A stretch of 64,000 nucleotides of DNA from Gymnothorax reevesii (Eukaryota; Chordata; Actinopteri; Anguilliformes; Muraenidae): assembly GCA_029721435.1 (NCBI GenBank), contig CM056576.1, forward strand, positions 64,561,876 to 64,625,875, given 5' to 3'. The notes under the pieces are model-generated. The model saw only the letters and a list, made by a program, of their open reading frames with translations. It was not told the DNA's origin and did not search any database. Shown here piece after piece: positions 23,365 to 34,506 of this stretch. The position numbers and the translations under genes were made by a program. Every line of letters begins with the position of its first letter. Positions within the stretch are counted from its first letter, which is position 1.

Positions 23365-24000
23365 CATAGTGGACAATATTCAAATGAAAATGTAATCCCA
23401 TAATTGCATTACAATTTTCCACTTATGAATGAGTTATTTCAGACAATATTCAATTGAAAATAACTTATGACAATATTCAAATGATAATGAAAAGCTGTTT
23501 GACAGTTCATTTTCAAAGTCATGCTCTGCAATACAGTGGACAATATTCAAATGCAATAAGCAAAACAGCACCCCCAGCCTATTGGTTTTACGTTTACATG
23601 TCAACACACTCTTTGTTACGGTCAACATGAAAATGTAAATGCTATTTTCTGACTATATGAAAATTATATTGAAAACGGCATTCAAAATTTAATTTGCAAA
23701 AATTTAACTTGCTCAACTGAGGACAATATTCAAACCCAATAAACAGTCCTCCCAGTTTATTGCATTTGCTTATACATGTCATCACGCTCTTTTTTGGTCA
23801 ACAGGATAATGAAAATGCTGTTTTCTAATCACTTGGAAATAACAATAATGTAATAAGGATGACGACATTTGACATTTCATTTTCCTAGACTTATGGAAAA
23901 TAATTGATTGCAATACAAGGGACAATAATCAAATACAGTACGGGGACCAGCGCCTCCCAGTCCATTGCTTTTTCAAATACACAATGAAAAATTAAAATGC
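23365..24000. repeat. Diverged tandem repeat with GGACAATATTCAAA landmarks
   Basis: GGACAATATTCAAATG-like words occur near 23370, 23532, 23723 and 23929. Each is followed at similar distances by other shared words: CCCAGCCTATTG or CCCAGTTTATTG or CCCAGTCCATTG, then ACATGTCA(A/T)CACRCTCTTT, GGTCAACA and GAAAATG. Spacing is 160-210 bases. These are three to four old copies with no coding content. Confidence 0.65.
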
Positions 24001-24756
24001 AATCTGTTAGCGTATCATCAAGGCAGGTCTTCCGCTAGGACATCACTCATTAGGGGCGCAAACGAAAAGCATGTTCCTTATTTGCATACCAGCCAATCAG
24101 CTTCTGGGTAGTGCTTGTACGCACGGAGGGTTACAGATAATGTCATGATGGCTAGGGTGCTATGTGTTGTGTGCCATCACGCATTATGCTACGTTGCCCT
24201 TTGGATGTAGCCATCTCGGCAGCTAATATGCTAGCTAATATTAACTAAGGAAAACCTTTGGAAATGATCATCACATTGAAGCGATATGATTTGATTTTTG
24301 CCCCAACTCTATTGACTGAGCTAGCTGTAATATGCATGAACTTATCCGTGGCTTCACGGCAGTGTTGTGCACCTGCAACCCAAAAGTGCTTGCAGATTTC
24401 AGAGATGTTAGCTAGCTTGCAAGCGAGTCTAAAAGCAATCGCTTAGAGGTTTACTCAATTGGAACAATTTTTGGATATTTTTTTAAGAAATGAATCATAT
24501 GTAGGAAGTGAATATGCATCACACATTTGTAAATGCTTTCTGACACTAATCATTATTTGAAAATTTGGCTGGTTTGTACGGTCCTAAGCCTCGCTCCTCA
24601 AAGAAGTTGTTGCACGGACCTTGTAGTCATGTGACCAGTGACGTGTGAGAAGTAAGTTGCAAACCCAGCTGATCGACCAGTGGTTTGTTCAATACTGATA
24701 ATTGATTTTGCCTTGATCAATCCTTGATTTTGTTCATTTTGAGATAAAATTCATCA

Positions 24757-24985
24757 ACATACCAAATAGGTGTGTAGTGGCAGGCTGTAACAAGACTCCA
24801 AAAGATGGTCTGAGTTTACATCACTTCCAAAAAAAGAGATGCCAAGTCTCACGCATTCGGTGGAGTCTCTCGCCTCTAAGTGGCATTCACCTTCCTGTGC
24901 CGTAGTCAGCAATTTTTCAGTCAGTGCACACTGGAGAAATTCACTTACGCAATTGAAGGCATTGTACATCAAGTTAATCAGTTTC
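24757..24985 (+). pseudogene. THAP-type zinc finger relic
   Basis: The + strand frame reads PNRCVVAGCNKTPKDGLSLH followed by HFQKK, matching the start of a THAP domain (C2CH zinc finger that binds DNA). The usual initial Met is ATA here. Downstream a frame change is needed to see the later part, and stops follow. It is either a decayed host exon or part of a THAP-bearing DNA transposon. Confidence 0.5.
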
Positions 24986-25719
24986 ACATGCATAACAGTG
25001 GATTTCCCCACTAGTCACACAAATCGTTTATGACTCGGGAATTCTCACGCTCGTCCTTAACTGAGGGATTGAAAGCAATGGAATTGCATAAAGACGTTTC
25101 AAATGGTATTGTTTCATTTTAACAATTTAAACGGTCATGATCAACCCTTTTTTTCCAATCCTTGGGTAAAGAGAAGCACGAGAAGTCCGGAGTCATAATC
25201 GCTTTCCATGTTGCTTGTGGTGAGGTCCACCTTTACGCAATTGAAACTGAAACTTCAATTCACAAGGATTTTTATTCCGCGTGAGAATCTCATTAATAAG
25301 CTTTAATTGAATAATTGCGGACTACGGCGAATAAGCCTTAAAAATGCATAGGACCTATGTCGAATGCATGAGACTTGGCAACTCTGAGATCCGTCCTCGA
25401 TCACTTGCTCAATCACTAAGATCCGATCACTTGCTCAACTGCTACCCCGCCGGGCCCGGTGCTGGTAGCCCACAGCCCAGCCCCGCTGTACAGCTTTGGT
25501 GTAAATGTCTATGTAAGAGTGCTGTGAAGACGAGCTGACAAGTGAGCTTGTGTTTACATTGCTTTGTTGTTGTTAGTGACTTAGTATCGTTTATCATTGT
25601 TGTTGATGATAACATTCTAATTTTGCATTTGCGTTTGTTTCTGAAACAATGGCCATATTGTGAACCTAGTCACCAGGAACCACTAGGACTTCAGTACGCC
25701 ACACATCCAAGAGCGAAAC

Positions 25720-25995
25720 TGAGGTACCGTTCAGGAACCACTCGCGAGAGACTGAAATCCAAAAAACGTATGCCTTTATTGGAGTCCGAGTCAAAGCCAA
25801 AAAGCACAGGAATTGCCAAGCCACAATACAAAATCCAAAAACAGTATCGACTGGACAGGCCGAGGTCAGAAACAGTAAGACAGATGGGCAGAGGTACAAA
25901 AACGATTGGCAAAAAGTCGTAGTCGATGGGCAAAGCCAATGGTCATACACAGGGCATCCAAACACAAAACTCGTGGTCATACAAAAATAGGGTGA
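25720..25995 (-). repeat. Gypsy-1 3' LTR (partial)
   Basis: It starts TGAGGTACCGTTCAGGAACC on the + strand and matches 28165-28437 at more than 90% by eye, including the shared stretch AACGTATGCCTTTATTGGAG. Similarity stops at about 25995, where the two copies diverge, so this LTR is shortened. Confidence 0.85.
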
Positions 25996-26108
25996 AAAAA
26001 AACATAACCAAAAGACCAGAACCATAAAGCCTTCACAAAGAGACAGTTCTCCAGGAGGCGGCGAAGCACTTGGCGAACATGTTTCATGTGTTTCTCTTGG
26101 GACTATGA

Positions 26109-26541
26109 AAAAAATCAAAATATCATCAAGATATACAAAGACAAACTTGTTAATCATATCTCTGAGGACATCGTTAACTAGACTCTGGAAGACCGCTGGA
26201 GCGTTAGTGAGCCCGAAAGGAAGAACCAGGTACTCCCAGTACCCCGTGGGAGTATTAAAAGCCGTCTTCCATTCATCCCCCTCCCGGATACGCACCAAGT
26301 GATAGGCGTTGTGTAGGTCGAGCTTGGTGAAAACCTTGGCTCCTTGTAGGAGATCGAACGCTGTGTTCGTGAGGGGGAGAGGGTATTGGTTTTTGACAGT
26401 TATATCATTTAGTCCACGGTAGTCAATACAGGGCCTTAACGTCCCATCCTTTTTGGCCACAAAGAAAAAGCCAGCACCAGCAGGGGAGGATGATGGTCGA
26501 ATGATACCTGCAGCCAGAGACTCAGACAGATACTTCTCCAT
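26109..26541 (-). pseudogene. Gypsy-1 reverse transcriptase, N-terminal half
   Basis: Visible motifs are [20 protein letters not shown] near residues 25-44, [17 protein letters not shown] at 72-81 (first catalytic Asp), [13 protein letters not shown] near 107-119, and YLDD at 137-140. Sequence similar to reverse transcriptase ends at about residue 144. The frame then runs on into unrelated sequence and the LTR. RNase H and integrase are deleted. A frame change separates this part from the protease ORF upstream. Confidence 0.9.
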
Positions 26542-26580
26542 GGCTTGGGTCTCTGGTCGGGACAGGGAATATAATCGGCC

Positions 26581-27531
26581 TCAAGGGGGCATAGTACCTG
26601 GCTTTAGGTTGATGGTGCAATCGTATGGAGGATGAGGAGGTAAGCTGGTGGCCCGGGACTTGGAGAACATTTCCTTCAGATCATGGAACTCCAGAGGGAC
26701 TTTCTCAAGGTCAGGGATCTCTTCTAGAGTTGGGTTAGGCTGTGGTTCCAAGGTATTGTGGAGGCATGTCTGAGAACAGTTAGGGCTCCAGCCCTTAATT
26801 TCATGTGTTTGCCAGTAGATGTGAGGAAGATGTTTAGCCATCGATGGGTGACCCAGGATGATGGGAGCATGGGGAGAATGGAGGAGGAATAACTGAATCG
26901 TCTCATGGTGGTTACCTGAGATCTTGAGTTTGATGGGGCTGGTAACATGGGTTATCTGGGAGATCTGCTGGCCTCTTAGGGAATTAGCCACTCGATCCAG
27001 GAAGATCTTTTCAACCGGAACCCTCCATTCACGAGCCAGCTCCACATCAATGAGGTTCTCCTCTGCTCCAGAGTCAATGAGAGCTGTAGTGGATCTGCTC
27101 TTCCCTCCCCATTCCAGAATCACCGGAAGACATGTGCGGTTTCTTGAATTATGGACTGGCGTGACGCCAACCACTGTTCCATTCCTGGCACCGAGGCGAG
27201 GCTTCTTGCTGGGGCACTGAGCTATCTGATGTCCCCCTTTGCCACAATAGAAACAGGCCCCCTCTCTGCAACGACGGTTCCTTTCCTTAGTGGGAATGCG
27301 CGTTCGTCCGAGTTGCATGGGTTTAGTCTCAGGGGGTTGTCTGTCTGCAGCAGGGGGCGGCAGAGGCGGTCTCGTCTGAGAGGGGTAGGCAGGTTGACTG
27401 CGGGGAATGGACCGTCTACGTTCCTCCAGTCGTGCATCAACACGAATAGCCAGGTTGATAAAGGCCTCCAGCTCCTCAGGCAGCTCGCGGGTTAGGAGTT
27501 CGTCCTTAATCTTCTCAGTTAAACCATTCAA
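26581..27531 (-). CDS. Gypsy-1 gag C-terminus, CCHC knuckle and protease
   Basis: A 316-codon open frame. The zinc knuckle CFYCGKGGHQIAQC is at residues 93-106 and binds the element's RNA. The aspartic protease signature ALIDSGAEENLID is near 150-162, followed by ILGHPSM, and processes the polyprotein. The tail has HDLKEMFSKSRATSLPPH and YDCTINL, the usual lead-in to reverse transcriptase. The upstream gag part lies in another frame (28146-27643), so at least one frameshift lies near 27540-27650. Confidence 0.9.
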   Translation of the reverse strand: MNGLTEKIKDELLTRELPEELEAFINLAIRVDARLEERRRSIPRSQPAYPSQTRPPLPPPAADRQPPETKPMQLGRTRIPTKERNRRCREGACFYCGKGGHQIAQCPSKKPRLGARNGTVVGVTPVHNSRNRTCLPVILEWGGKSRSTTALIDSGAEENLIDVELAREWRVPVEKIFLDRVANSLRGQQISQITHVTSPIKLKISGNHHETIQLFLLHSPHAPIILGHPSMAKHLPHIYWQTHEIKGWSPNCSQTCLHNTLEPQPNPTLEEIPDLEKVPLEFHDLKEMFSKSRATSLPPHPPYDCTINLKPGTMPP

Positions 27532-27642
27532 AAAGGTGTCATACAGCGCCCTCTTCTGCCACCTGCTGTTAGTAGCCAGGGTCTGGAAATCTATGGCATA
27601 ATCAGAAACAGAATGGCTACCTTGGCGGATGCGCTGGAGCTC

Positions 27643-28146
27643 TCAGCCAGCCTCATGCCCGTGCCTGGATCGGTCGAAAACCCGCCTCATCTCTTCCTCT
27701 AACAGCTTGGAGGACTGCACACATGGTAGATCAGCTTCCCAGGCAACGGTTGCCCACTGCTTAGCTGTTCCAGTGAGCTGGGTGATGATGTAAGCGACCC
27801 GACCTTGTTCAGTGGGGAAGGTGGCAGGCTGGAGGCTGAAGATGAGCTTGCATTGTGTGAGGAAAGCAGGACAAGTGCCGGGCTCACCATTGTACCTCTC
27901 CGGGGGAGGAAGGCGGGGCTCATGGACGGGAGCAGGAGTGGACGACGGTGCAGGAGCAGAGGCAGTAGCAGAGCTGGTGGCGAGTGTAGGCTGGCAACCT
28001 TTCACCGTGAAAGTCAGGTCCGCCATCTGGTGCATCATGGTCTGGAGGTGCTGCGTGACGGCTAGTAGCTGTTTCTGCTGTGACTCCAGCATGACGGCCT
28101 GGTTCGTCGCCATATCTTGCAGGCGGGTGTCTTTCGCTGGTTCCAT
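27643..28146 (-). CDS. Gypsy-1 gag N-terminal part
   Basis: The frame starts at an ATG just inside the right LTR. A glutamine-rich helical start (ESQQKQLLAVTQHLQTMM) is followed by a Pro/Ala/Ser linker and the conserved PERYNGEPGTCPAFLTQCKL core, then FPTEQGRVAYIITQLTGTA and ATVAWE. These are typical of Ty3/Gypsy gag capsid regions, which form the particle. It is interrupted near 27643 by a frameshift. Confidence 0.88.
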   Translation of the reverse strand: MEPAKDTRLQDMATNQAVMLESQQKQLLAVTQHLQTMMHQMADLTFTVKGCQPTLATSSATASAPAPSSTPAPVHEPRLPPPERYNGEPGTCPAFLTQCKLIFSLQPATFPTEQGRVAYIITQLTGTAKQWATVAWEADLPCVQSSKLLEEEMRRVFDRSRHGHEAG

Positions 28147-28164
28147 GGTGGTCAGAACATACTA

Positions 28165-28437
28165 TGAGGTACTGTTCAGGAAACACTCGCGAGAGACAGA
28201 AATCCAAAAAACGTATGCCTTTATTGGAGTCCGGGTCAAAGCCAGAAAACACAGGAATTGCCAAGCCACAATACAAAATCCAAAAACAGTATCGACTTGA
28301 CAGGCCGGGGTCAGAACCAGTAAGACAGATGGGCAGAGGTACAAAAACGAAAGCCAAAAAGTCGTAGTCGATGGGCAAAGCCAATGGTCATACACAGGGC
28401 ATCCAAACACAAAACTCGTGGTCATACAAAAATAGGT
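28165..28437 (-). repeat. Gypsy-1 5' LTR (inner part)
   Basis: Matches 25720-25995 from TGAGGTAC onward. The bases just left (28145-28164) are where the primer-binding site should be, but I could not assign a tRNA. The LTR probably continues to the right in a region rich in CAAAAC/ACAGAAC words. No clear end or target duplication was found. Confidence 0.8.
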
Positions 28438-30280
28438 CGAAATCCAGAAAGACAAAAACAGTACAAAAAGGGCAATGGCAAGAATCAAGGTCGGACCATC
28501 CAGTAGATGTAAAACAAAAATCAATGGCATACGAGGAGCTCTGCACAAAGAAATATTGATCAACGTTCTGACAAGAGCTGTGAGTGAAAAGACTCTTAAT
28601 ATACACACAGGAAAGGTCACATGCTATATAGAGATCAGCTGTGGGGAATGAGACTAATTACATCGGGAGAATCACATGAGGGAAACCCTAACCACGGAAA
28701 TTGGCGAGATATGAAATACGGACAGGAATCACACAAACAGCCTATGACATTTAAACAGCTCCGGTCCAGGAGTTCTACGTGCACAGATAACAAGAGCAGG
28801 AAAGTAATTAAGCACGTGTGAGAGATTCTCGCTGAACATAGGGAGAGGACGGCGGAAAGCAATGGGGCGGAGAATAGAACAGGACGATTGCGAAGAGGTA
28901 ATTAGTCTATTAGTAGCGGTGCAGCTTTACAACTTAAACTAGAGTGCTCATTAGTAATTTAGTAATCGAATATATACATGGTTAGTTGTGTTAGTAGACT
29001 ATAATACAAAATACAAATGTTAGTCTTGTTAGTAATCAGAACAGAAAGGTGAAGGAAGAAATGATATGCGAGATATGAAGGAATTTCTTAAACACCGGAC
29101 TTCGTTTAAATCACCCGAATTCAGTGAGCATGCAGACAGGGAAGACGGACTAAACCAACTAGATCACAAGACAGGGGAGACAAGTGCAATGGAACTGAAA
29201 CATGGAATGAACCAAAAACCTGAATATTACAATAACCAAAAAGAATAAATAAGACAATCATGAACACAAAACCAGAACATAAACATTACCAAAAGACTAT
29301 AAAACATGACCAGACAGATCAGAATCATAACAGAAACCCAAACATAAACATAAGCGACCGGTCCATTTAAGTATGAAGTTGCTGTGTTTCTCAGTTGCTT
29401 CTATGTTCGAAGCCCAAAATTTGCACTTATTTTGTGTAGTATACAATGCAAGAGCACGTAAAATGACTGTACACGAGTTTACGACCAATGCAAACTTTTC
29501 TTTTTGCAATCGCAAATGAGATCAGAGCTTTGTTCACGGAAAAGTTAAAAACCCACAAAATCTGAACATTTTGTGTCAAATCATTTCATTGAGTATGTAG
29601 AAAATGTATGGTTAAGAATATTCGTTGCAAATAAAATAACTATAAATTTTCTTTCTTTCGCAAATTGGCTGTTGAAATGAGGAGTCAAATAAGTAATTTT
29701 GTGTACAAGCTCCGGTGCAACTTACTTCTCATACGTCACAGCTGATTAGCCAATCGCTCACGAGTTTTAAGGAGAGGTCTCAAAGTGTCTAGTTTCTTCA
29801 TTTTTTTGCCAGTATGACATACAATTATGAAAGTTCAATGCTCGATTCATGAATTACAGGCAATAATACATGTCTTCAGCAGTTTATTTCCCCTAACTTA
29901 GTAGACCTTTAAGTATAGCTAGCTAGCTAGCTATGATGCCTACTGGAGAAGCTCTTACAGCTCTGATTTGTTACTTTCAACGCCATCTCGCACACACAAC
30001 CTCTTTCACCATTGATCAGCAGCTTCTTTTACCTGAACTGACAATTCAGCCTGAGACTTGTCATAGCTAGTTAAAGCAGCATTATCCTTCCATGTGTGCT
30101 ATAGCGTATTACATTACAACTGAATAGTTTGCATGTTAGGCCTTGTGAGAAACCACATCCTGTCACCTCTGCCCCCATTACAAATGTTTTGTAAATAGCC
30201 ACATGTTGCAAAAAATAGCTTGCAGTGCACCCAGTGGCCTGGTCACTGGTGTTGTGGCTTTCAATGTGAACTTGGCTCGT
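28438..30280. other. No identified gene; possible outer LTR and unassigned sequence
   Basis: The left part may belong to the Gypsy-1 5' LTR. ACCATAA and CCAAAAGAC words at 29272-29300 resemble 25998-26030. Near 29719-29745 GCAACTTACTTCTCATACGT is the approximate reverse complement of 24641-24662. A TAGC run lies at 29919-29934. No ORF has recognisable features. Confidence 0.45.
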
Positions 30281-30284
30281 GGAC

Positions 30285-30600
30285 TTGCCCATGCGAACCG
30301 TGACCATGGTTGACCTTGGTTGACCTCGGTTCACCATGGTGAACCATGGTTAAAGTGTGGTTAAAAATGGCCGACCATGGTGGAAGCATGGTTGCTCCTG
30401 CTTGGGGAGTTTTTGCACCATGGTTAACCATGGTTGACCATTTTTAACCATGGTTGACCAGGGTGAACTGAGGTCAACCAAGGTCAACCATGGTGTTCTA
30501 TTAAACAAAAAATGTCAAAACCATGGTTTGATCAGGGTAAACCACAGTTACTTGAACAAGGGTCAACCAAGGTCAACGGCGGTCACGGTTCACAGGGGTA
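30285..30600. repeat. CCATGGTT-rich inverted repeat
   Basis: Repeated ACCATGGTTRACC-type words occur in both orientations. The left side (GACCATGGTTGACCTTGGTT, TTCACCATGGTGAACCATGG) is mirrored on the right (GGTGAACTGAGGTCAACCAA, GGTCAACCATGG). The sequence could fold into a long imperfect hairpin. No ORF. Confidence 0.8.
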
Positions 30601-31105
30601 TGAACGGGACATAGGCAGAAAGGTGCAATAAAAGGTAGATTAGATGTACAGTTTTCATAATATTTGGGGAAATAGACCAAGTTTTAGAAATCTGCTCATT
30701 TATGCAAAAGCTGAATGCTTTAATTAGAGTGATTAAATATATTTCCAATGATCTATATAGAATGGAGACCTATGGCTTCACAAATAGACTTCAGAATCCC
30801 TGGCTTTGATGTATGAACTGGCTGTGGATAATTCAAGCTAGCTTAGAAATGCCAGAAGATGGTGGTAAATATTTTGTCTCAAGGACTAGTGGTCTTGCAA
30901 AACAAAAAGGAATGCTTTTATGTCCATAATAATGGTGCTGTCCCGTATATAACCTGTGACTGATGAGAGTTATGTGCTGGACACTGATTCACTGTCATTG
31001 CCCAGTTTTTCTAAAGAAAGAGTTTTCATTGAACTTTCCTAATAGTATTCCATGACTAACACAATAGCTTGGCACAGGCAAGATTTCAGCTGTACTGAAG
31101 ATATT

Positions 31106-31400
31106 GGGTGCATCTCAAAGCGTAGGCTGCATCCTTTGAAGGCTACATTTTTAGGGGTCGTCAAGTAATTCAATCAGCCGAACTGACGTAACGTCATTTA
31201 ATCTTCGTTAAACGGCTTTGGTTTCAGTGAGTTGTCACTGGATTCCCTAACCTTTCCCTAACTCTAACCCTAAACCCAAAACCTAACCCTAAATTTAACC
31301 TTATTCCTGACCCTAAATATCAGTTTAGTAGATGGAAGTAAGTGATGACCCCTAAAAATGCAGTCTTCAAAGGATGCAGAGTAGGCTTTGAGAAACAGCC
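31106..31400. mobile_element. MITE with ~58-bp terminal inverted repeats
   Basis: The left end GGGTGCATCTCAAAGCGTAG and the reverse complement of the right end GGCTGTTTCTCAAAGCCTAC start arms that continue through CTGCATCCTTTGAAG and CATTTTTAGGGGTC. ATT lies on both sides as a possible 3-bp duplication. The middle has an imperfect CCTAAC run at 31254-31300. There is no coding sequence, so it is non-autonomous. Confidence 0.82.
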
Positions 31401-31653
31401 ATTATGTGAACATCAGTTCACAAGTTCTGTACAGGACATCCTAATATGCCGTTAAATTTGCAGTAGTAGGATTTCAAAGGCACACCAAAGACTCACAATC
31501 TGTACTCCACCCAAAACACTGCAACAGATACTGACACAAACTTTACTTAGATGAGAGAAGACAGCACATTTCTAAAACACTGGGTCGGGCAGGTAGCACC
31601 AGAGCTACAAGGAATGTATGTCCTCTCAAAAATGGGTTATGTACGGGACATTC

Positions 31654-32023
31654 TGGCGATCGCGCTACAGGGTTTCAAATTGGGAAGGGACTGCCGGATT
31701 TGGGTTAAGAATATCAGCTTTGTTCGTTGCTCCAGCGCCTCCTGTTGGCCAGACGGGCGCTCGTCAGGAAGACTCTGGGTTTGTTCACGTCCGGGTATCC
31801 TCCGCCCTCGTTCGGAACTTACGCGGATTCGACCAATGAGTGTATAAGAATCAGTGGCTGACGGACACGTGCTTCGGAGGAGAGCCGTGAGCTGTCTTCA
31901 CTATCCTGAGTTGGCAGCAAGGGGTCGCATACGAGCAAGCTTTGCACATAGTTCACTAATTGGGCATTCCAGATTCGGGTGGGATTGGAGATGCCAAATT
32001 TAAAAAAAAAAAAAAAAAAAAAA
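31654..32023 (+). mobile_element. 5'-truncated SINE, family S
   Basis: Exactly flanked by ATGTACGGGACATTC at 31639-31653 and 32024-32038, a perfect 15-bp target duplication. It ends in an A run of more than 20 bases. The body (CGCTACAGGGTTTCAAATTG, GCGCCTCCTGTTGGCCAGAC, CCAATGAGTGTATAAGAA) matches the longer copy at 36671-37110 but lacks its tRNA-like head. The perfect duplication and long A run suggest a fairly recent insertion. Confidence 0.9.
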
Positions 32024-32311
32024 ATGTACGGGACATTCACACCTTGATGTGGCTGTAGCTTTCTTGGTGCTACATTACAACACCTATGCAGGTTTCCTTT
32101 GGCAGCCCAGTTTCGAAGATTACATGGAGTGTTCAATGAAACCTATTATCACCTTATTCATCTGTTTTGCTTACCTAATGTGACTCTGAAGTCAGGGGAA
32201 ATTATTGGTTTTGTACGGCACGGTACAGAAGCCTTCCCCAAAATGGTTGGTATTCAGGCGTCAGACTCCAGATCAAACACATTTCTTCCAGCTGTGATGG
32301 GTATTAATGTA

Positions 32312-33940
32312 CACTCAACAAAAATATAAATGCAACACTTTTGTTTTTGCTCCCATTTGTCATGAGATGGACTCAAAGATCTAAAATTCATTCCAGATAC
32401 ACAATATTACCATTTCTCTCAAACATTGTTCACAAATCTGCCTAAATGTGTGATAGTGAGCACTTTTGCTTTGCTGAGACAATCCATCCCACCTCACAGG
32501 TGTGCCACATCAAGATGCTCATCAGACACCATGATTAGTGCACAGGTGTACCTTAGACTGTCCACAATAAAAGGCCACCCTGAAATGTGCAGTTTTTGCT
32601 TTATTGGGTGTCTGGGGACTCAGAACCAGTCAGTATCTGGTGTGACCACCATTTGCCTCATGCAGTGCAACACATCTTCTTCGCATAGAGTTTATCCGAT
32701 TGTCAATTGTGGCCTGTGGAATGTTGGTCCACTCCTCTTCAATGGCTGTGCGAAGTTGCTGGATATTAGTGGGAACTGGCACGTGCTGTCGTTTACGCCG
32801 GTCAAGCACATCCCAAACATGCTCAATGGGTGACATGTCCGGTGAGTATGCTGGCCATGCAAGAACTGGGACATTTTCAGCTTCCAAGAATTGTGTACAG
32901 ATCCTTGCAACATGGGGCCGTGCATTATCTTGCTGAAACATGAGGTGATGTTCATGGATGTATGGCACAACAATGGGCCTCAGGATCTCATCACGGTATC
33001 TCTGTGCATTCAAAATGGCATCAATAAATTGCACCTGTGTTCTTCGTCCATAACAGATGCCTGCCCATACCATAACCCCACCACCACCATGGGCCACTCG
33101 ATCCACAACATTGACATCAGCAAAGCGCTCACCCACACGACGCCACACAAGCTGTCTGCCACCTGCCTGAACAATGTAAACCGAAATTCATCCGTGAAGA
33201 GAACACCTCTCCAACATGCCAGACGCCATCGAATGTGAGCATTTGCCCACTCAAATCTGTTACGGCGACGATCTGGAGTCAGGTTAAGACCCCGATGAGG
33301 ACGACGAGCATGCAGTTGAGCTTCCCTGAGACGGTTTCTGACAGTTTGTGCAGAAATTCTTTGGTTATGCAAACCAATTGTTTCAGCAGCTGTCTGAGTA
33401 GCTGGTCTCAGACGATCTTGGAGGTGAACCTGCTGGATGTGGAGATCCTGGGCTGGTGTGGTTACACGTGGTCTGCGGTTGTGAGGTCGGTTGGATGTAC
33501 TGCCATATTCTCTGAAACGCCTTTGGAGACGGCTTATGGTGGAGAAATGAACATTCAATGCCCGAGCAACAGATCTGGTTGACATTCCTGCTGTCAGCAT
33601 GCCAATTGCACGCTCCCTCAATGCTTGCGCCATCTGTGGCATTTTGCTGTGGGACAAAACTGCACATTTCAGAATGGCCTTTTATTGTGGGAAGTATAAG
33701 GTACACCTGTGCACTAATCATGGTGTCTGATGAGCATCTTGATGTGGCACACCTGTGAGGTGGGATGGATTGTCTCAGCAAAGCAAAAGTGCTCACTATC
33801 ACACGTTTAGACAGATTTGTGAACAATGTTTGAGAGAAATGGTAATATTGTGTATCTGGAATGAATTTTAGATCTTTGAGTCCATCTCATGACAAATGGG
33901 AGCAAAAACAAAAGTGTTGCATTTATATTTTTGTTGAGTG
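32312..33940 (-). mobile_element. Near-complete Tc1-like element with long terminal repeats
   Basis: Both ends read CACTCAACAAAAATATAAAT inward and are flanked by TA (32310-32311 and 33941-33942). The inverted repeats run about 286 bases (32312-32597 and 33655-33940) and stay highly similar to GTGCAGTTTT. They enclose a minus-strand transposase broken by one frameshift. A single-frameshift copy with well-preserved ends suggests a young inactive insertion. Confidence 0.95.
32630..33657 (-). pseudogene. Tc1 transposase with one frameshift
   Basis: DD34E transposase. The first open part (33657 to about 33150) has the N-terminal helix-turn-helix (GMSTRSVARALNVHFSTISR), a basic linker (RPHNRRPRV), and FTDEFRF with the first catalytic Asp near residue 156. 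The second part (33148-32630) continues with VMVWAGICYG, FQQDNARPH (second Asp, residue 74 of that part) and SPIEHVW (Glu, residue 109), giving the 34-residue spacing. It ends at a natural stop after GGHTRY. The parts overlap near 33148 and are in different frames; otherwise all catalytic residues are present. Confidence 0.93.
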
Positions 33941-33942
33941 TA

Positions 33943-34506
33943 TTTTACACAAGAAAGACCCGGAAAACCTCCATATTTACTTAGCTACAGAGTCCAGATC
34001 AAAGAACGCTGTAATCATGGTTTAGGTGTTACGAAAACGGCTTTTTTAAAAAACCGTGCTGTGATGATATAAAACCATGTAAGATTGAATGAACGGTGTA
34101 TCACATAGCCCTTTTGGCACAGAATACAAAATTTGGCATTTCACAACCAAACGTTTCATGAATAAGCTACAGTGAAGGATTCAATTTTGCCTTCCTCTCC
34201 AGCGTGACTCAAAAATAGTTATGCGGCCTTGACCTTTGTCTAAAATATTGGGACTGCTTTTGCTGTTGTGCTGAATTGTACTTTTTTACTTTCTCAATTT
34301 AGCTACATCATTGTGTTGTGATAAGAAAAGGGGCGGAGGTATATTTCTTCATACAACTATTTACATGTCACATTGTATGTGTATGAAAATGCTATAAATA
34401 AATCAGATATAGGCAAAATAGAGAAAAAAAGTCATGTACGGAACATAAAATTAGTGATTTTGAAAAACTGAGCAAACCAAATTGAGTTTTTCATGGATGC
34501 ACATCC
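33943..34506. other. No identified feature
   Basis: AT-rich sequence between the Tc1 and an LTR fragment, with no ORF or repeat I can assign. Confidence 0.5.

Larger units (their letters stand above)
25720..28437 (-). mobile_element. Gypsy-1: internally deleted Ty3/Gypsy element
   Basis: A minus-strand element between two matching LTR segments (25720-25995 and from 28165). In minus-strand order it has gag (28146-27643), CCHC and protease (27531-26581), and the first half of reverse transcriptase (26541-26109), then jumps to the 3' LTR region. The rest of reverse transcriptase, RNase H and integrase are missing. The outer boundary of the right LTR is not resolved and may lie well beyond 28437. 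Confidence 0.85.

Noticed and set aside
26924..28300. Plus-strand ORFs of 60-162 codons across Gypsy-1
   Set aside because: They are antisense shadows of gag, protease and LTR sequence on the minus strand.
31254..31300. Interstitial telomere array
   Set aside because: The CCCTAA-like units are few and imperfect and lie inside a MITE.
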